Positions 1 to 8,317 are shown, numbered from the stretch's first letter. The stretch: DNA of 23,371 nt from UBA5972 sp964466385 (GCA_964466385.1 CAYXNM010000029.1:1-23371), one strand, 5' to 3'. Notes: generated from the sequence alone by a model not told the origin. Made by a program: numbers and translations.

Positions 1-88
1 GGGCACTTTATCCCAGCAAAGCCCGAACGAACTCAATCGGATGCGCGGCATCAGCGATTGCGCCAGCCCGACGGGACGGGCAGACGCA

Positions 89-123
89 GGGCCGGGGCGC
101 TTTCAGCGCCTGTTAACCGGCCC
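89..123 (-). other. Bulged inverted repeat downstream of folD
   Basis: GGGCCGG at 89-95 pairs with CCGGCCC at 117-123, and inside it GGCGC (96-100) pairs with GCGCC (106-110) around a TTTCA loop; TGTTAA (111-116) is bulged. This would make a 12-bp GC-rich structure about 94 bases past the folD stop. No run of T follows on either strand, so it is not a typical intrinsic terminator. It could be a 3' end stabiliser or a Rho-associated stop. The remainder of 1-216 shows no open frame with a good ribosome site; only short frames are present. Confidence 0.4.
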
Positions 124-216
124 CGGGGTAAACCTTAACCAACTCCCCTCCTTCTCACCCACGCACAAGGGTCAACGAAAACGGCCGTTGGTATTACACG
201 GCGCGCCGCTCGTGCT

Positions 217-1119
217 TCAGGCGGTCAGGCCCTGAGGTTCCTCCAGACCGTTGGCGCGGCAACACGCGGTCACGGTATTGGCCAGCAGACAGGCGATCGT
301 CATGGGGCCCACACCGCCGGGAACCGGCGTGATCGCACCTGCCCTCGCGGCGGCACTTTCAAAATGAACGTCCCCGACAAGACGCGTCTTGCCTTCGCCC
401 TTTTCCGGCGCGGGAATGCGGTTGATGCCCACGTCGATGACGGTTGCGCCGTCGGCAATCCAGTCGCCCGTGATCATTTCGGGCCGACCGACGGCAGCCA
501 CCACGATATCGGCACCTCGACATAAGGCTTCGATGTTTTTCGTACGCGAATGCGCAATCGTGACGGTGCAGCTGTCTTTCAAGAGCAGGTTCGCCATCGG
601 TTTGCCAACAATGTTGGACCGACCCACAACCACCGCGTTCAATCCGGAAAGCGAACCGTGATGATCCCGCAGCATCATCAGGCATCCCAGAGGCGTGCAA
701 GGCACCATGGATTTCTGACCAGTCCCCAGCAACCCGACATTGGAGATATGAAACCCGTCCACGTCCTTTTCCGGAGCGATCGAATTGATCACCAGATCTT
801 CGTTCAAATGATCCGGAACCGGCAACTGACAAAGGATTCCGTGGACATTTGGGTCATTGTTAAGCTGGTCGATCAGCGCCAGAAGATCGGCTTCTGAGGT
901 GTTGGCGTCAAGCTTGTGCTCGTAGGAATTCATCCCGACCTCGACAGTCGATTTTCCTTTGGAGCGCACGTATACTTCGGACGCGGGGTCCTCGCCCACC
1001 AAAATGACGGCAAGGCCCGGTGTGATCCCGTGATCTGCCTTGAGACGGGCAACATGGTCCGCAACCTTTTCGCGCACCGTTGCAGCGAAAGCTTTCCCAT
1101 CGATAATCCTGGCGGTCAT
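217..1119 (-). CDS. folD: Bifunctional methylenetetrahydrofolate dehydrogenase / methenyltetrahydrofolate cyclohydrolase FolD
   Basis: FolD oxidises 5,10-methylene-THF with NADP+ and hydrolyses the methenyl-THF product to 10-formyl-THF, in the cytoplasm, as part of one-carbon metabolism. The 300-residue length is normal for the family. Visible signatures are YVRSKGK (about residues 50-56, holding the conserved Tyr and Lys of the active site), GILCQLPVP, the nucleotide-binding GRSNIVGKPM stretch near 165-175, and the PVPGGVGPMT signature near residues 265-274. The ATG at 1119 is preceded by GGGAGA five bases upstream. It lies 114 bases downstream of fhs, whose product makes 10-formyl-THF from formate, so the two enzymes work on the same folate pool. 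Two hairpins without T tracts lie between them, so co-transcription is possible but not certain. Identification is secure. Confidence 0.97.
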   Translation of the reverse strand: MTARIIDGKAFAATVREKVADHVARLKADHGITPGLAVILVGEDPASEVYVRSKGKSTVEVGMNSYEHKLDANTSEADLLALIDQLNNDPNVHGILCQLPVPDHLNEDLVINSIAPEKDVDGFHISNVGLLGTGQKSMVPCTPLGCLMMLRDHHGSLSGLNAVVVGRSNIVGKPMANLLLKDSCTVTIAHSRTKNIEALCRGADIVVAAVGRPEMITGDWIADGATVIDVGINRIPAPEKGEGKTRLVGDVHFESAAARAGAITPVPGGVGPMTIACLLANTVTACCRANGLEEPQGLTA

Positions 1120-1150
1120 TTCAATCTCCCTGAAACGTGGTGATTATTTG

Positions 1151-1167
1151 GTCGCGATAAACGCGAC
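1151..1167 (-). other. Short perfect hairpin in the folD leader
   Basis: GTCGCG (1151-1156) and CGCGAC (1162-1167) form a 6-bp stem around ATAAA. It sits about 30 bases upstream of the folD start. No T run follows it on the minus strand. It could fold in the folD leader or in a read-through transcript from fhs; no function can be assigned. Confidence 0.35.
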
Positions 1168-1189
1168 GATTGTTCTCGTGTGAATGATC

Positions 1190-1220
1190 GTCGCCCCGCG
1201 CAAAAAACCGTCGGGGCGAC
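1190..1220 (-). other. Strong hairpin immediately downstream of fhs
   Basis: GTCGCCCCG (1190-1198) pairs perfectly with CGGGGCGAC (1212-1220), a 9-bp stem with a 13-base loop that includes six A residues on the plus strand. It begins 13 bases past the fhs stop. On the minus strand the stem is followed by mixed sequence, not T residues, so it lacks the second half of an intrinsic terminator. It may protect the fhs 3' end or partly stop transcription before folD. Confidence 0.5.
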
Positions 1221-1233
1221 AAGGATCATCGGT

Positions 1234-2910
1234 TCAGAACAGGCCTTCGATTTCGCCCGCATCGTTGAGCATGATCGATTCTGCTGCCGGTTTGCGCGGC
1301 AGGCCCGGCATTGTCATGATCTCTCCGCAAATCGCGACGACAAAACCGGCACCGGCGGACAGGCGCACTTCGCGAACCGGAACCGAGTGCCCGGTCGGAG
1401 CGCCACGCAAATTGGGGTCGGTGGTGAAGCTGTACTGGGTTTTTGCCATACAGACCGGCAGGTTGCCGTAACCGGCCTCCTCCCACTGGCGCAGCTGATC
1501 GCGGATCTTCTTGTCGGCCAGCACTTCGTCGGCGTGGTAAATCCGCTTGGCGATGGTCTCGATCTTCTCAAAGAGCGGCATTTCGTCGGGGTAGATGGGT
1601 GCAAAATTGGCCATGTCCGCGTCGGCGATTTGGGCGACACGCGTTGCAAGTTCAACGATCCCTTCGGACCCCTTTTCCCAGTGCCTGCACAGGATCGCTT
1701 CGGATCCCTGCCCTTGCACGAATTCCCCGATCGCCTGAACTTCGGCGTCCGTATCGGTCACGAAGTGGTTGATGGCAACGACAACCGGAACCCCGAATGA
1801 CTTGAGGTTCGCAATGTGCCGACCGAGGTTGGAGCACCCATGGGTCACGGCCTCGACGTTTTCAGCGCCGAGATCAGCGCGCGCAACGCCGCCGTTCATT
1901 TTCATCGCGCGAACGGTTGCGACAAGAACGACCGCAGACGGGGCAAGGCCCGCTTTGCGGCATTTGATGTCCATGAATTTTTCGGCACCCAAATCAGCAC
2001 CAAAGCCCGCTTCGGTCACGACATAATCGGCCAGTTTCAGGGCCGTCGTCGTCGCAACGACCGAGTTGCACCCATGGGCGATATTGGCAAACGGGCCGCC
2101 GTGAACGAATGCCGGGTTGTTTTCAAGCGTCTGAACCAGATTGGGCTGCATCGCCTGTTGCAGAAGAACCGTCATGGCCCCATCAGCCTTGATATCCCGG
2201 CAATAGATCGGCGTGCGGTCGCGGCGATAGGCCACGATGATGTCGCCCAAACGCTTTTCAAGGTCGGCCAGATCGTTGGACAGACAAAGGATCGCCATCA
2301 CCTCGGAGGCGACGGTAATGTCAAATCCGGTCTGGCGCGGGAAGCCGTTGGACACACCGCCAAGCGATGTCACGATATCGCGCAGCGCGCGGTCGTTCAT
2401 ATCGAGGACACGACGCCATGTGACACGACGCTCGTCAATCTCCAGTTCGTTACCCCAGTAAATGTGGTTGTCGATCATGGCCGACAAGAGGTTATGGGCC
2501 GAGGTGATCGCGTGGAAATCGCCGGTGAAATGCAGGTTCATTTCTTCCATGGGAACGACCTGGGCGTATCCGCCGCCAGCGGCGCCGCCTTTCATGCCGA
2601 AACACGGGCCAAGCGACGCTTCGCGGATACAAATCGCCGTTTTTTTGCCGATCCGGTTCATGCCATCAGCCAGCCCAACGGTCGTGGTCGTCTTGCCCTC
2701 GCCAGCCGGGGTGGGGTTGATCGCGGTCACAAGGATCAGCTTGCCATCCTGGCGCGATTTGCATTCCTTGATGAACACGTCCGAAACCTTGGCCTTGTCA
2801 TGGCCAAACGGCAACAAATGCTCGCTCGGGATGCCCAGCTTGGCACCGATTTCCTGAATCGGCAGTTTGTTGGCCTCGCGCGCGATCTCGATATCTGATT
2901 TATACGCCAT
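1234..2910 (-). CDS. fhs: Formate-tetrahydrofolate ligase
   Basis: Fhs uses ATP to join formate to THF, giving 10-formyl-THF. The protein from the chosen start is 558 residues, the usual size. It carries the family P-loop NPTPAGEGKT at residues 65-74 and the second signature region FVHGGPFANIAHG. An ATG 18 bases further upstream (2928) is also in frame, but AGAGGA lies six to seven bases before the ATG at 2910 and the MAYKSDIEIA start fits the family, so 2910 is preferred. folD follows on the same strand. Many bacteria lack fhs and rely on folD alone; having both gives a formate entry point into the folate pool, often used by marine bacteria oxidising methylated compounds (inference). Identification is secure. 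Confidence 0.97.
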   Translation of the reverse strand: MAYKSDIEIAREANKLPIQEIGAKLGIPSEHLLPFGHDKAKVSDVFIKECKSRQDGKLILVTAINPTPAGEGKTTTTVGLADGMNRIGKKTAICIREASLGPCFGMKGGAAGGGYAQVVPMEEMNLHFTGDFHAITSAHNLLSAMIDNHIYWGNELEIDERRVTWRRVLDMNDRALRDIVTSLGGVSNGFPRQTGFDITVASEVMAILCLSNDLADLEKRLGDIIVAYRRDRTPIYCRDIKADGAMTVLLQQAMQPNLVQTLENNPAFVHGGPFANIAHGCNSVVATTTALKLADYVVTEAGFGADLGAEKFMDIKCRKAGLAPSAVVLVATVRAMKMNGGVARADLGAENVEAVTHGCSNLGRHIANLKSFGVPVVVAINHFVTDTDAEVQAIGEFVQGQGSEAILCRHWEKGSEGIVELATRVAQIADADMANFAPIYPDEMPLFEKIETIAKRIYHADEVLADKKIRDQLRQWEEAGYGNLPVCMAKTQYSFTTDPNLRGAPTGHSVPVREVRLSAGAGFVVAICGEIMTMPGLPRKPAAESIMLNDAGEIEGLF

Positions 2911-2953
2911 CCGTGCTTCCTCTTTCATTTCTCAAGGGAGTTTTCTGTTGCGC

Positions 2954-2983
2954 CGTATATCCGCGATTCCGACGCCGCCGCAA
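2954..2983 (-). promoter_or_regulatory. Possible fhs promoter
   Basis: On the minus strand TTGCGG (2983-2978) is followed after 18 bases by TATACG (2959-2954), about 45 bases ahead of the fhs start. Just upstream is an inverted repeat, CCGACC (2991-2996) with GGTCGG (3003-3008). Both elements match the sigma70 consensus only in part, so this is a candidate only. Confidence 0.3.
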
Positions 2984-3048
2984 ACGCTTTCCGACCAATT
3001 CGGGTCGGGAATCGCCTTGCACCTCGGATTGGCCGGTCCGGCAGGGAT

Positions 3049-3639
3049 TCAGTGGTCTTTTTGGTGTGGCCAGGCGGGTTGATCGGGTAAAAAGAGCGTG
3101 AGCGTGTCGCCAAGTTCGATCGCACCTTCGCATTCGACCCAGGCCGTGACACCCCGGCGACGGCGGGCAGCGGGGAGGAAGGCCTTGCCTTTGCCGGGGG
3201 CGGCTTTCTCAATTATTTTGGCAGGATAGACGCATGGCCTGTTTTCAACGTCCACGGTCAGCGTCGCCCCGCTTGCAAAACGCAGTCGCGACGAAGGCGG
3301 GATCAGGGTGAACTCCGGAATGCCTTTGATGACCATCGATGCCCCCAGCCAGCAGGGGTCGAGATGTTCCAGACCCATTTCGGACGCGATCCGGGTCAGA
3401 TCTTCGTGTGACAGGATCGAAAACTGCCGGGTGTTGCGAATTTCCGTTCCCGGTGCGTAAAGCGCCCGAACGCGCGTGTCGGACTTTCGCGTCAGACCGG
3501 AATGCGCTTCCCCTGCGAACCCTTCGAACGTTGCGTCAAGACGTTTCACCGGGCTGGAGGTCAAATCCCGCGACGGGTTTTCAACCCGCCCCAGATAGAC
3601 GACTTCGGCGCAATAATCGGTGGGAATGAGCGCTGGAAT
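3049..3639 (-). CDS. MOSC-domain protein, probable ATT start
   Basis: MOSC domains occur in molybdenum-cofactor sulfurases and in stand-alone proteins thought to handle sulfur or the cofactor; the substrate here is unknown. The region ENRPCVYPAK carries the conserved MOSC cysteine (residue 136 with the start used here), and GTEIRNTRQFSIL and WLGASMVIKGIPEFT are typical of the stand-alone bacterial group. The first in-frame standard start, TTG at 3564, has no clear ribosome site and would cut off a coding-like segment (IPALIPTDYCAEVVYLGRV). In that extension the frame is open back to a stop at 3654-3652, with AGGAG at 3651-3647 exactly seven bases before an ATT at 3639-3637. No ATG, GTG or TTG lies between. 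I therefore place the start at ATT, giving 196 residues. A mutation or sequencing error from ATG is the main alternative. Confidence 0.8.
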   Translation of the reverse strand: MPALIPTDYCAEVVYLGRVENPSRDLTSSPVKRLDATFEGFAGEAHSGLTRKSDTRVRALYAPGTEIRNTRQFSILSHEDLTRIASEMGLEHLDPCWLGASMVIKGIPEFTLIPPSSRLRFASGATLTVDVENRPCVYPAKIIEKAAPGKGKAFLPAARRRRGVTAWVECEGAIELGDTLTLFLPDQPAWPHQKDH

Positions 3640-3698
3640 CGCGGGTCTCCTTTACCTCGCGAAAAAGGATGGCCTCAATCGCTCGGGAACGCAACGCC

Positions 3699-3731
3699 AA
3701 AGAAAACGCCCGGCCAATCAATGACCGGGCG
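3699..3731 (-). terminator. Intrinsic terminator of ftsH
   Basis: Read on the minus strand, CGCCCGG (3731-3725) pairs with CCGGGCG (3713-3707), a 7-bp GC stem with an 11-base loop, followed directly by TTTTCTTT (3706-3699). It starts 24 bases past the ftsH stop codon and ends before the MOSC gene's ribosome site, so it closes the long ruvC-to-ftsH series. Confidence 0.85.
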
Positions 3732-3754
3732 CAATCACGAATAGGGTTCTGCCG

Positions 3755-5665
3755 TTAGGTTGTCGGTTTCGGCTCCAACCCCGTGTCCTTGGGTCGTTTC
3801 GTCTTTGGTATGGCCGTGACCGAGGCAACATCGCCACCCGCACTGTCATTGTCCTCGTCATCGCCGCGCTTCAAAGGTGTTCCTTCAATCACGGTCGTGA
3901 TCTCGCGACCGGTCAGGGTTTCATATTCCAACAGGCCCTGTGCCAGACGTTCCAGATCGCCCGACTTTTCGGTCAGGATGCGTTTGGCGGTCTCGTAACC
4001 TGTGTCGACCAGTCGCCGGACCTCGGCATCGATCTGTTTGCGTGCTTCGGGGCCCGCGACGAACTGTGATCCCTGCCCGCCGATATATGTCTGCTGTTCG
4101 CTGACATATTCGATATTGCCCAGCTTTTCGGACATGCCGAATTGCGTGACCATCGCACGCGCAATTCGTGTCACCTGCTGGATGTCCGAGGACGCCCCGG
4201 ACGTGACATTGTCTTCGCCGAAAATCAGTTCCTCGGCCACTTTGCCACCCATGGCCATGGCGATTTTGCTTTCGTATTTCGTTTTCGTGACCGACAACTG
4301 ATCGCGTTCCGGAAGGCTTAGAACCAGGCCAAGGGCGCGACCCCGCGGAATGATCGTCGCCTTGTGGATCGGGTCATGCTGGGGCACGTTGAGACCGACA
4401 ATCGCATGGCCGGCTTCGTGATAGGCCGTCAGCTTTTTCTCGTCCTCGGTCATGACCATCGAGCGGCGCTCGGCCCCCATCATGACCTTGTCCTTAGCGT
4501 TCTCAAAATCCTCCATCGTGACGAAACGCTTGCCGGTCCGCGCGGCCATCAGGGCCGCCTCGTTCACCAGATTCGCAAGATCGGCCCCTGAAAAGCCGGG
4601 CGTCCCGCGCGCGATGATTCTAAGGTCAACATCGGGTGCCAGCGGTGTTTTCCGGGCATGCACGCCCAGAATTTTCTCGCGGCCCTTGATATCGGGGTTG
4701 GGCACCTGAATCTGCCGGTCGAACCGACCGGGTCGCAGCAATGCCGGGTCCAGAACGTCGGGGCGGTTGGTGGCGGCGATCAGGATCACGCCTTCATTCG
4801 CTTCAAACCCGTCCATTTCGACCAAAAGCTGGTTCAGCGTCTGCTCGCGCTCATCGTTCCCACCGCCGTATCCGGCGCCACGATGGCGGCCGACGGCGTC
4901 AATCTCGTCGATGAAAACGATGCACGGCGCGTTTTTCTTGGCCTGCTCGAACATGTCCCGCACGCGGCTGGCGCCAACGCCGACGAACATTTCCACAAAG
5001 TCCGACCCTGATATGGTGAAGAACGGAACGCCCGCCTCGCCGGCAATGGCCCGCGCGAGCAGCGTTTTACCTGTCCCCGGAGGGCCAACCAGAAGCGCCC
5101 CTTTCGGGATCATCCCGCCCAGGCGGGTGAATTTCTGCGGATCGCGCAGGAATTCGACGATCTCTTCAAGCTCTTCCTTGGCTTCGTCGATCCCGGCAAC
5201 ATCGTTGAACGTCACGCGCGCCGATTTTTCCGTCAGAAGTTTTGCCTTTGACTTGCCAAACCCCATGGCCCCGCCGCGACCGCCGCCCTGCATGCGGTTC
5301 ATGAAGAATATCCACACCCCGACCAGCAAAAGAATCGGCCCAAACAGCGTGATGAAACTGGCCAGCCCGGATTGTTCCTGCGGCTTGGCGCTGACCGCAA
5401 CTTTCGCGGTCAGTAGTTTATCCGTGATCTGTGCGCCTTCGGGCTGCACGGTCGTATATTCGTCACCATTGGCACTTCGAACATAGATGTTTTCGCCATC
5501 AAGCGTGACGCTGCGCACCTCGCCCCGGTCGACATTTTCCATGAAGGTCGAGAAACTCTCGCTGCGGTTTCCCAGCGACGACGCGCCGGAGTTGAACATG
5601 TTGAACAAGGCAACGACCAACAGAAATAAAACGACCCAAAAGGCAATGTTGCGTGTGTTTCCCAA
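3755..5665 (-). CDS. ftsH: ATP-dependent zinc metalloprotease FtsH
   Basis: FtsH is a membrane-anchored hexameric AAA+ protease that extracts and degrades membrane and regulatory proteins. The 636-residue protein shows a transmembrane segment at about 9-25, a periplasmic part, a second segment at about 104-121, Walker A GPPGTGKT at 194-201, Walker B FIDEID near 251-256, the second region of homology RPGRFDRQI near 311-319 and the zinc site HEAGH at 416-420. The start is TTG at 5665, read from the strong GAGGAG eight bases before it; no better ATG exists nearby. It lies 79 bases after tilS, the common tilS-ftsH order. The C-terminal tail after residue 605 is acidic then Lys/Pro rich. A clear terminator follows. 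Confidence 0.98.
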   Translation of the reverse strand: MGNTRNIAFWVVLFLLVVALFNMFNSGASSLGNRSESFSTFMENVDRGEVRSVTLDGENIYVRSANGDEYTTVQPEGAQITDKLLTAKVAVSAKPQEQSGLASFITLFGPILLLVGVWIFFMNRMQGGGRGGAMGFGKSKAKLLTEKSARVTFNDVAGIDEAKEELEEIVEFLRDPQKFTRLGGMIPKGALLVGPPGTGKTLLARAIAGEAGVPFFTISGSDFVEMFVGVGASRVRDMFEQAKKNAPCIVFIDEIDAVGRHRGAGYGGGNDEREQTLNQLLVEMDGFEANEGVILIAATNRPDVLDPALLRPGRFDRQIQVPNPDIKGREKILGVHARKTPLAPDVDLRIIARGTPGFSGADLANLVNEAALMAARTGKRFVTMEDFENAKDKVMMGAERRSMVMTEDEKKLTAYHEAGHAIVGLNVPQHDPIHKATIIPRGRALGLVLSLPERDQLSVTKTKYESKIAMAMGGKVAEELIFGEDNVTSGASSDIQQVTRIARAMVTQFGMSEKLGNIEYVSEQQTYIGGQGSQFVAGPEARKQIDAEVRRLVDTGYETAKRILTEKSGDLERLAQGLLEYETLTGREITTVIEGTPLKRGDDEDNDSAGGDVASVTAIPKTKRPKDTGLEPKPTT

Positions 5666-5744
5666 AACACCGGCTCCTCAAGAAAGGACTGGTTTGCTTA
5701 TGCGTTCCAGAGTTGAGCATAACATAGGCATCCACGGAAAGGAT

Positions 5745-7019
5745 TCAATGCGATAAAATCGAGGTAAAATAATGGTCATTTTCGCGGAGCGCGCGTTGCG
5801 TCCAGCCCTCGGGCCATCGGGCAAGCGGGCAGGCGATCAGTTCATCGCCCCGCCAGACCGCCGGGGCCGCCAGCAATGTCGGGCGTGTCAGGCCCGCTGC
5901 ACGCCAGTTTTTCAGACCTCGCACCCCTTTTTCACCCAGGGCGGAAATGTGGCAATCGCTGGCGTTGTCGCCGGACGACAAAACGAACCGACCGTCCCAG
6001 TTTTCGCCTGGTGCACAGGACGCACCGGCGACCGCCGCGGGTTCGCGCCCGATGCGGATAATGCCCGCGCGTTCCGGAACGACGAGACAGCCGGCCAATG
6101 TTGTCTTTCGCTTGTCCTTTATCGCTGCAATGACCTCGTAAACGGCGCTTTGGCGGGCGCGATAAGGCGCGCATGCAACCCATTGAAGGCTGTGAGACAT
6201 CACGCGGAACCGGGTTTCCGGCATCAGCCCGGCATACCCCCTTTTGTCGAGTTCCACTTCACCGGCACGGGTGACACGCGCAATCGCGCGGGCTGCTTTT
6301 TGGGCTTCAACCTCCAGCACGCGTCGCGCGGAGCGCATATTGGCAGCCGTCTTGACCAGCCCTTCGCGCGTCAATCCCAGTTCTCCCAGTGTTTTCATAA
6401 TATTACGGGTTTTTACCCGATCAAACCGCTTGTCTTCATTAGAGGGATCATCGGACCAGTTCACACCGTTTCCGATCAGGAAATCGCGCAACTCATCACG
6501 TTCAAATCCCAGCAAAGGGCGTATCCATTCAATTCCCGACAACGCGCGCCGATCAGCCATCGCCGACAATCCATCGACCCCGGACCCGCGCAAGAGGCGC
6601 ATCAGAACCGTCTCGGCCTGATCGTCCATGGTGTGACCAAGGGCAACGGTTGCGATTTCCTGCGCCTCGGCCCATCTGGCGATCAGCGCGTGGCGTGCAC
6701 GGCGCGCCGCATTTTGCAGATTGCCCGCACCCGAATATCCTTTCCATTTGAGCGTTTCATGCCCGACCCCGACCGAGCGGCACAATTCAGCGGCGGCCTC
6801 TGCCTCCAACCGTGCCGCCGGGCGCAATCCGTGATCAATTGTCACCGCCGAAATCCTGCGATTCCGCCTGCGCGACCAATCGACCAAAAGCAACAGCAAA
6901 GCGGTCGAATCACCGCCGCCCGACAGGGCAATTCCCACGTGTTCAACGGGGCGATCTTCAAGGCACATACGCATGGACGCGGCAAACCGCGCGACCAGTG
7001 CGGGGTCTAAAGGCTGCAT
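5745..7019 (-). CDS. tilS: tRNA(Ile)-lysidine synthase TilS
   Basis: TilS uses ATP to attach lysine to C34 of tRNA-Ile(CAU), which changes its codon reading from AUG to AUA and its charging from Met to Ile. The ATP pyrophosphatase loop SGGGDS is at residues 33-38, and the family stretches GHTMDDQAETVLMRLLRGSG and RPLLGFERDELRDFL follow. The length, 424 residues, is typical of the longer form. Its ATG (7019) lies inside the end of cpoB, overlapping by 13 bases, and no strong ribosome site is seen, so translation is probably coupled to cpoB. ftsH follows 79 bases downstream. Confidence 0.96.
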   Translation of the reverse strand: MQPLDPALVARFAASMRMCLEDRPVEHVGIALSGGGDSTALLLLLVDWSRRRNRRISAVTIDHGLRPAARLEAEAAAELCRSVGVGHETLKWKGYSGAGNLQNAARRARHALIARWAEAQEIATVALGHTMDDQAETVLMRLLRGSGVDGLSAMADRRALSGIEWIRPLLGFERDELRDFLIGNGVNWSDDPSNEDKRFDRVKTRNIMKTLGELGLTREGLVKTAANMRSARRVLEVEAQKAARAIARVTRAGEVELDKRGYAGLMPETRFRVMSHSLQWVACAPYRARQSAVYEVIAAIKDKRKTTLAGCLVVPERAGIIRIGREPAAVAGASCAPGENWDGRFVLSSGDNASDCHISALGEKGVRGLKNWRAAGLTRPTLLAAPAVWRGDELIACPLARWPEGWTQRALRENDHYFTSILSH

Positions 7020-7837
7020 TCCAGCGTCGCCATTTCACCGCCGGCCTGTGTCGCGGCGTCGGAATCTGGGTAACGCGCGCCGACCTCGTTGAGCGTCAGA
7101 CAGGCCTCGTCGCGCTGGCCGATGCGGTCAAGGCTGACCCCCAGACGAAAGAGCGCCAGCGCCGCCAGCGCGCCGCCCGGCGCGGAACTGAAGCTTTGCA
7201 GGTAACTGCGTGCCGCGTCACTGTAGTTGCCGGTTTCCGAAAGCGCCTCGCCGCGCCAGTAATGGGCATCCCCGCTGAGTGGACCGCCAGGATAAGCCTC
7301 GGAAAAAGCGGCAAACAAATCGGCAGAGCGGGCGAAATCGCCGTCATCAAAGGCTTGCTTGGCGGCATCGAAATCCCCGCGCTCGCTGACGGCCAATTCG
7401 GTTCCGGCGGGGTTTTGTGTGGGGATTTCGACCGGGTCGGGCGTGGCCAGATCCCCGCCCAGCGTTGTGGTCTCCGACAGCGTCGAAACATCGCCGCCCT
7501 CAAGCTCGACCAGACGGAATTCCAGATCCCCGATGCGATTGGTGCCGTCCCTGACAATCTTTTCGATGTGAAATTCCAGTTGCTCGACCTGGCCCGTCAG
7601 GCGGCGAAGCTCGCCTTCCAGCGCATCAAGACGTTGCAGGACCGTTTCCTGAGGAACCGTCGCCAGCGCCGTCCCGCCCGTTGTGGAAAGCTCCTGATTG
7701 AGACGCTGGATTTCCACATGCAGAAACGTCAGTTCCTGACGAATGTCCGCCAGTGTCTCTTTTCGGGATTGCGCGTTCAGTGGAAGGGCAAGTCCGACCA
7801 GCAGGACAAGGAACGCGGGTTTGCGCCAAATCGACAT
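7007..7837 (-). CDS. cpoB: Cell division coordinator CpoB (YbgF), Tol-Pal associated
   Basis: CpoB is a periplasmic protein that links peptidoglycan synthesis to Tol-Pal driven outer-membrane constriction. The 276-residue protein has a signal peptide at about 1-22 (a hydrophobic run ending ALPLNA), a heptad-like coiled-coil stretch at about 26-105 rich in Glu, Leu and Arg, an Asp/Thr/Pro linker, and TPR-type repeats in about 155-265 (for example AKQAFDDGDFARSADLFAAF and AHYWRGEALSETGNYSDA). It is nine bases after pal, with GGGGG five bases before the ATG, and it overlaps tilS. The order tolB-pal-cpoB supports the name. Confidence 0.93.
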   Translation of the reverse strand: MSIWRKPAFLVLLVGLALPLNAQSRKETLADIRQELTFLHVEIQRLNQELSTTGGTALATVPQETVLQRLDALEGELRRLTGQVEQLEFHIEKIVRDGTNRIGDLEFRLVELEGGDVSTLSETTTLGGDLATPDPVEIPTQNPAGTELAVSERGDFDAAKQAFDDGDFARSADLFAAFSEAYPGGPLSGDAHYWRGEALSETGNYSDAARSYLQSFSSAPGGALAALALFRLGVSLDRIGQRDEACLTLNEVGARYPDSDAATQAGGEMATLECSL

Positions 7838-7846
7838 GTTCGCCCC

Positions 7847-8317
7847 CTAGCTGTTGGCCGCAGAAAGAACGGAAACGGCGCGGCGGTTCTTGGACCAGCA
7901 CACCTCGGTCGAGCAGATCTCGATGGGGCGTTCCTTGCCATAGGTTACCGTCGACAGGCGGTTGTCGGCAACGCCTTTGCTGACCAGATAGGCCTGTACG
8001 GCGCTTGCCCGACGCGCCCCAAGCGCCAGATTATATTCGCGCGTGCCCTGCTCGTCGGCGTGCCCTTCGATCAGGACGGAAAAGGCGGGGTTTTGCAACA
8101 GCCACGCAGCCTGAGCGTTCAGGATAAGAGCGGCCTCGGCGCTGAGCGTGCTCTGGTCGACCGCGAACAGCACCCGATCCCCGACGGAGGCAACAAAAAA
8201 CTCCGGCGTGTCGGCCTTGAAATTGCCGGCACCCGCGCCACTGTCGGGAACCGTGTTGCTGCAGGCCGCCAGCACCAGAAATCCCAGCGAAATCAATACC
8301 GTCAACGCGCGTTTCAT
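7847..8317 (-). CDS. pal: Peptidoglycan-associated lipoprotein Pal
   Basis: Pal is an outer-membrane lipoprotein that binds diaminopimelate residues of peptidoglycan and is moved to division sites by TolQRA. The signal peptide ends with lipobox LAAC, so Cys19 would be lipidated; Ser at +2 fits outer-membrane sorting. The OmpA-like domain fills about residues 48-156, with IEGHADEQGTREYNLALGARR and NRRAVSVL as family signatures. At 156 residues it is close to the usual length. GAGGA lies seven to eight bases before the ATG. The gap of 84 bases to tolB is the longest inside the tol block after the ybgC-tolQ gap, and may hold an internal promoter, though I see no convincing one. Confidence 0.97.
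   Translation of the reverse strand: MKRALTVLISLGFLVLAACSNTVPDSGAGAGNFKADTPEFFVASVGDRVLFAVDQSTLSAEAALILNAQAAWLLQNPAFSVLIEGHADEQGTREYNLALGARRASAVQAYLVSKGVADNRLSTVTYGKERPIEICSTEVCWSKNRRAVSVLSAANS

Noticed and set aside
1..51. A minus-strand fragment ending in AHPIEFVRALLG then stop (near position 11), or a 17-codon frame from ATG at 51 running off the left end
   Set aside because: The first is preceded in frame by a stop after about 33 codons and has no start with a ribosome site; the second is too short to judge.
180..189. Ten-base palindrome AACGGCCGTT after folD, followed by T residues in the minus direction
   Set aside because: It has no loop, so it cannot act as a terminator stem; it may be chance.
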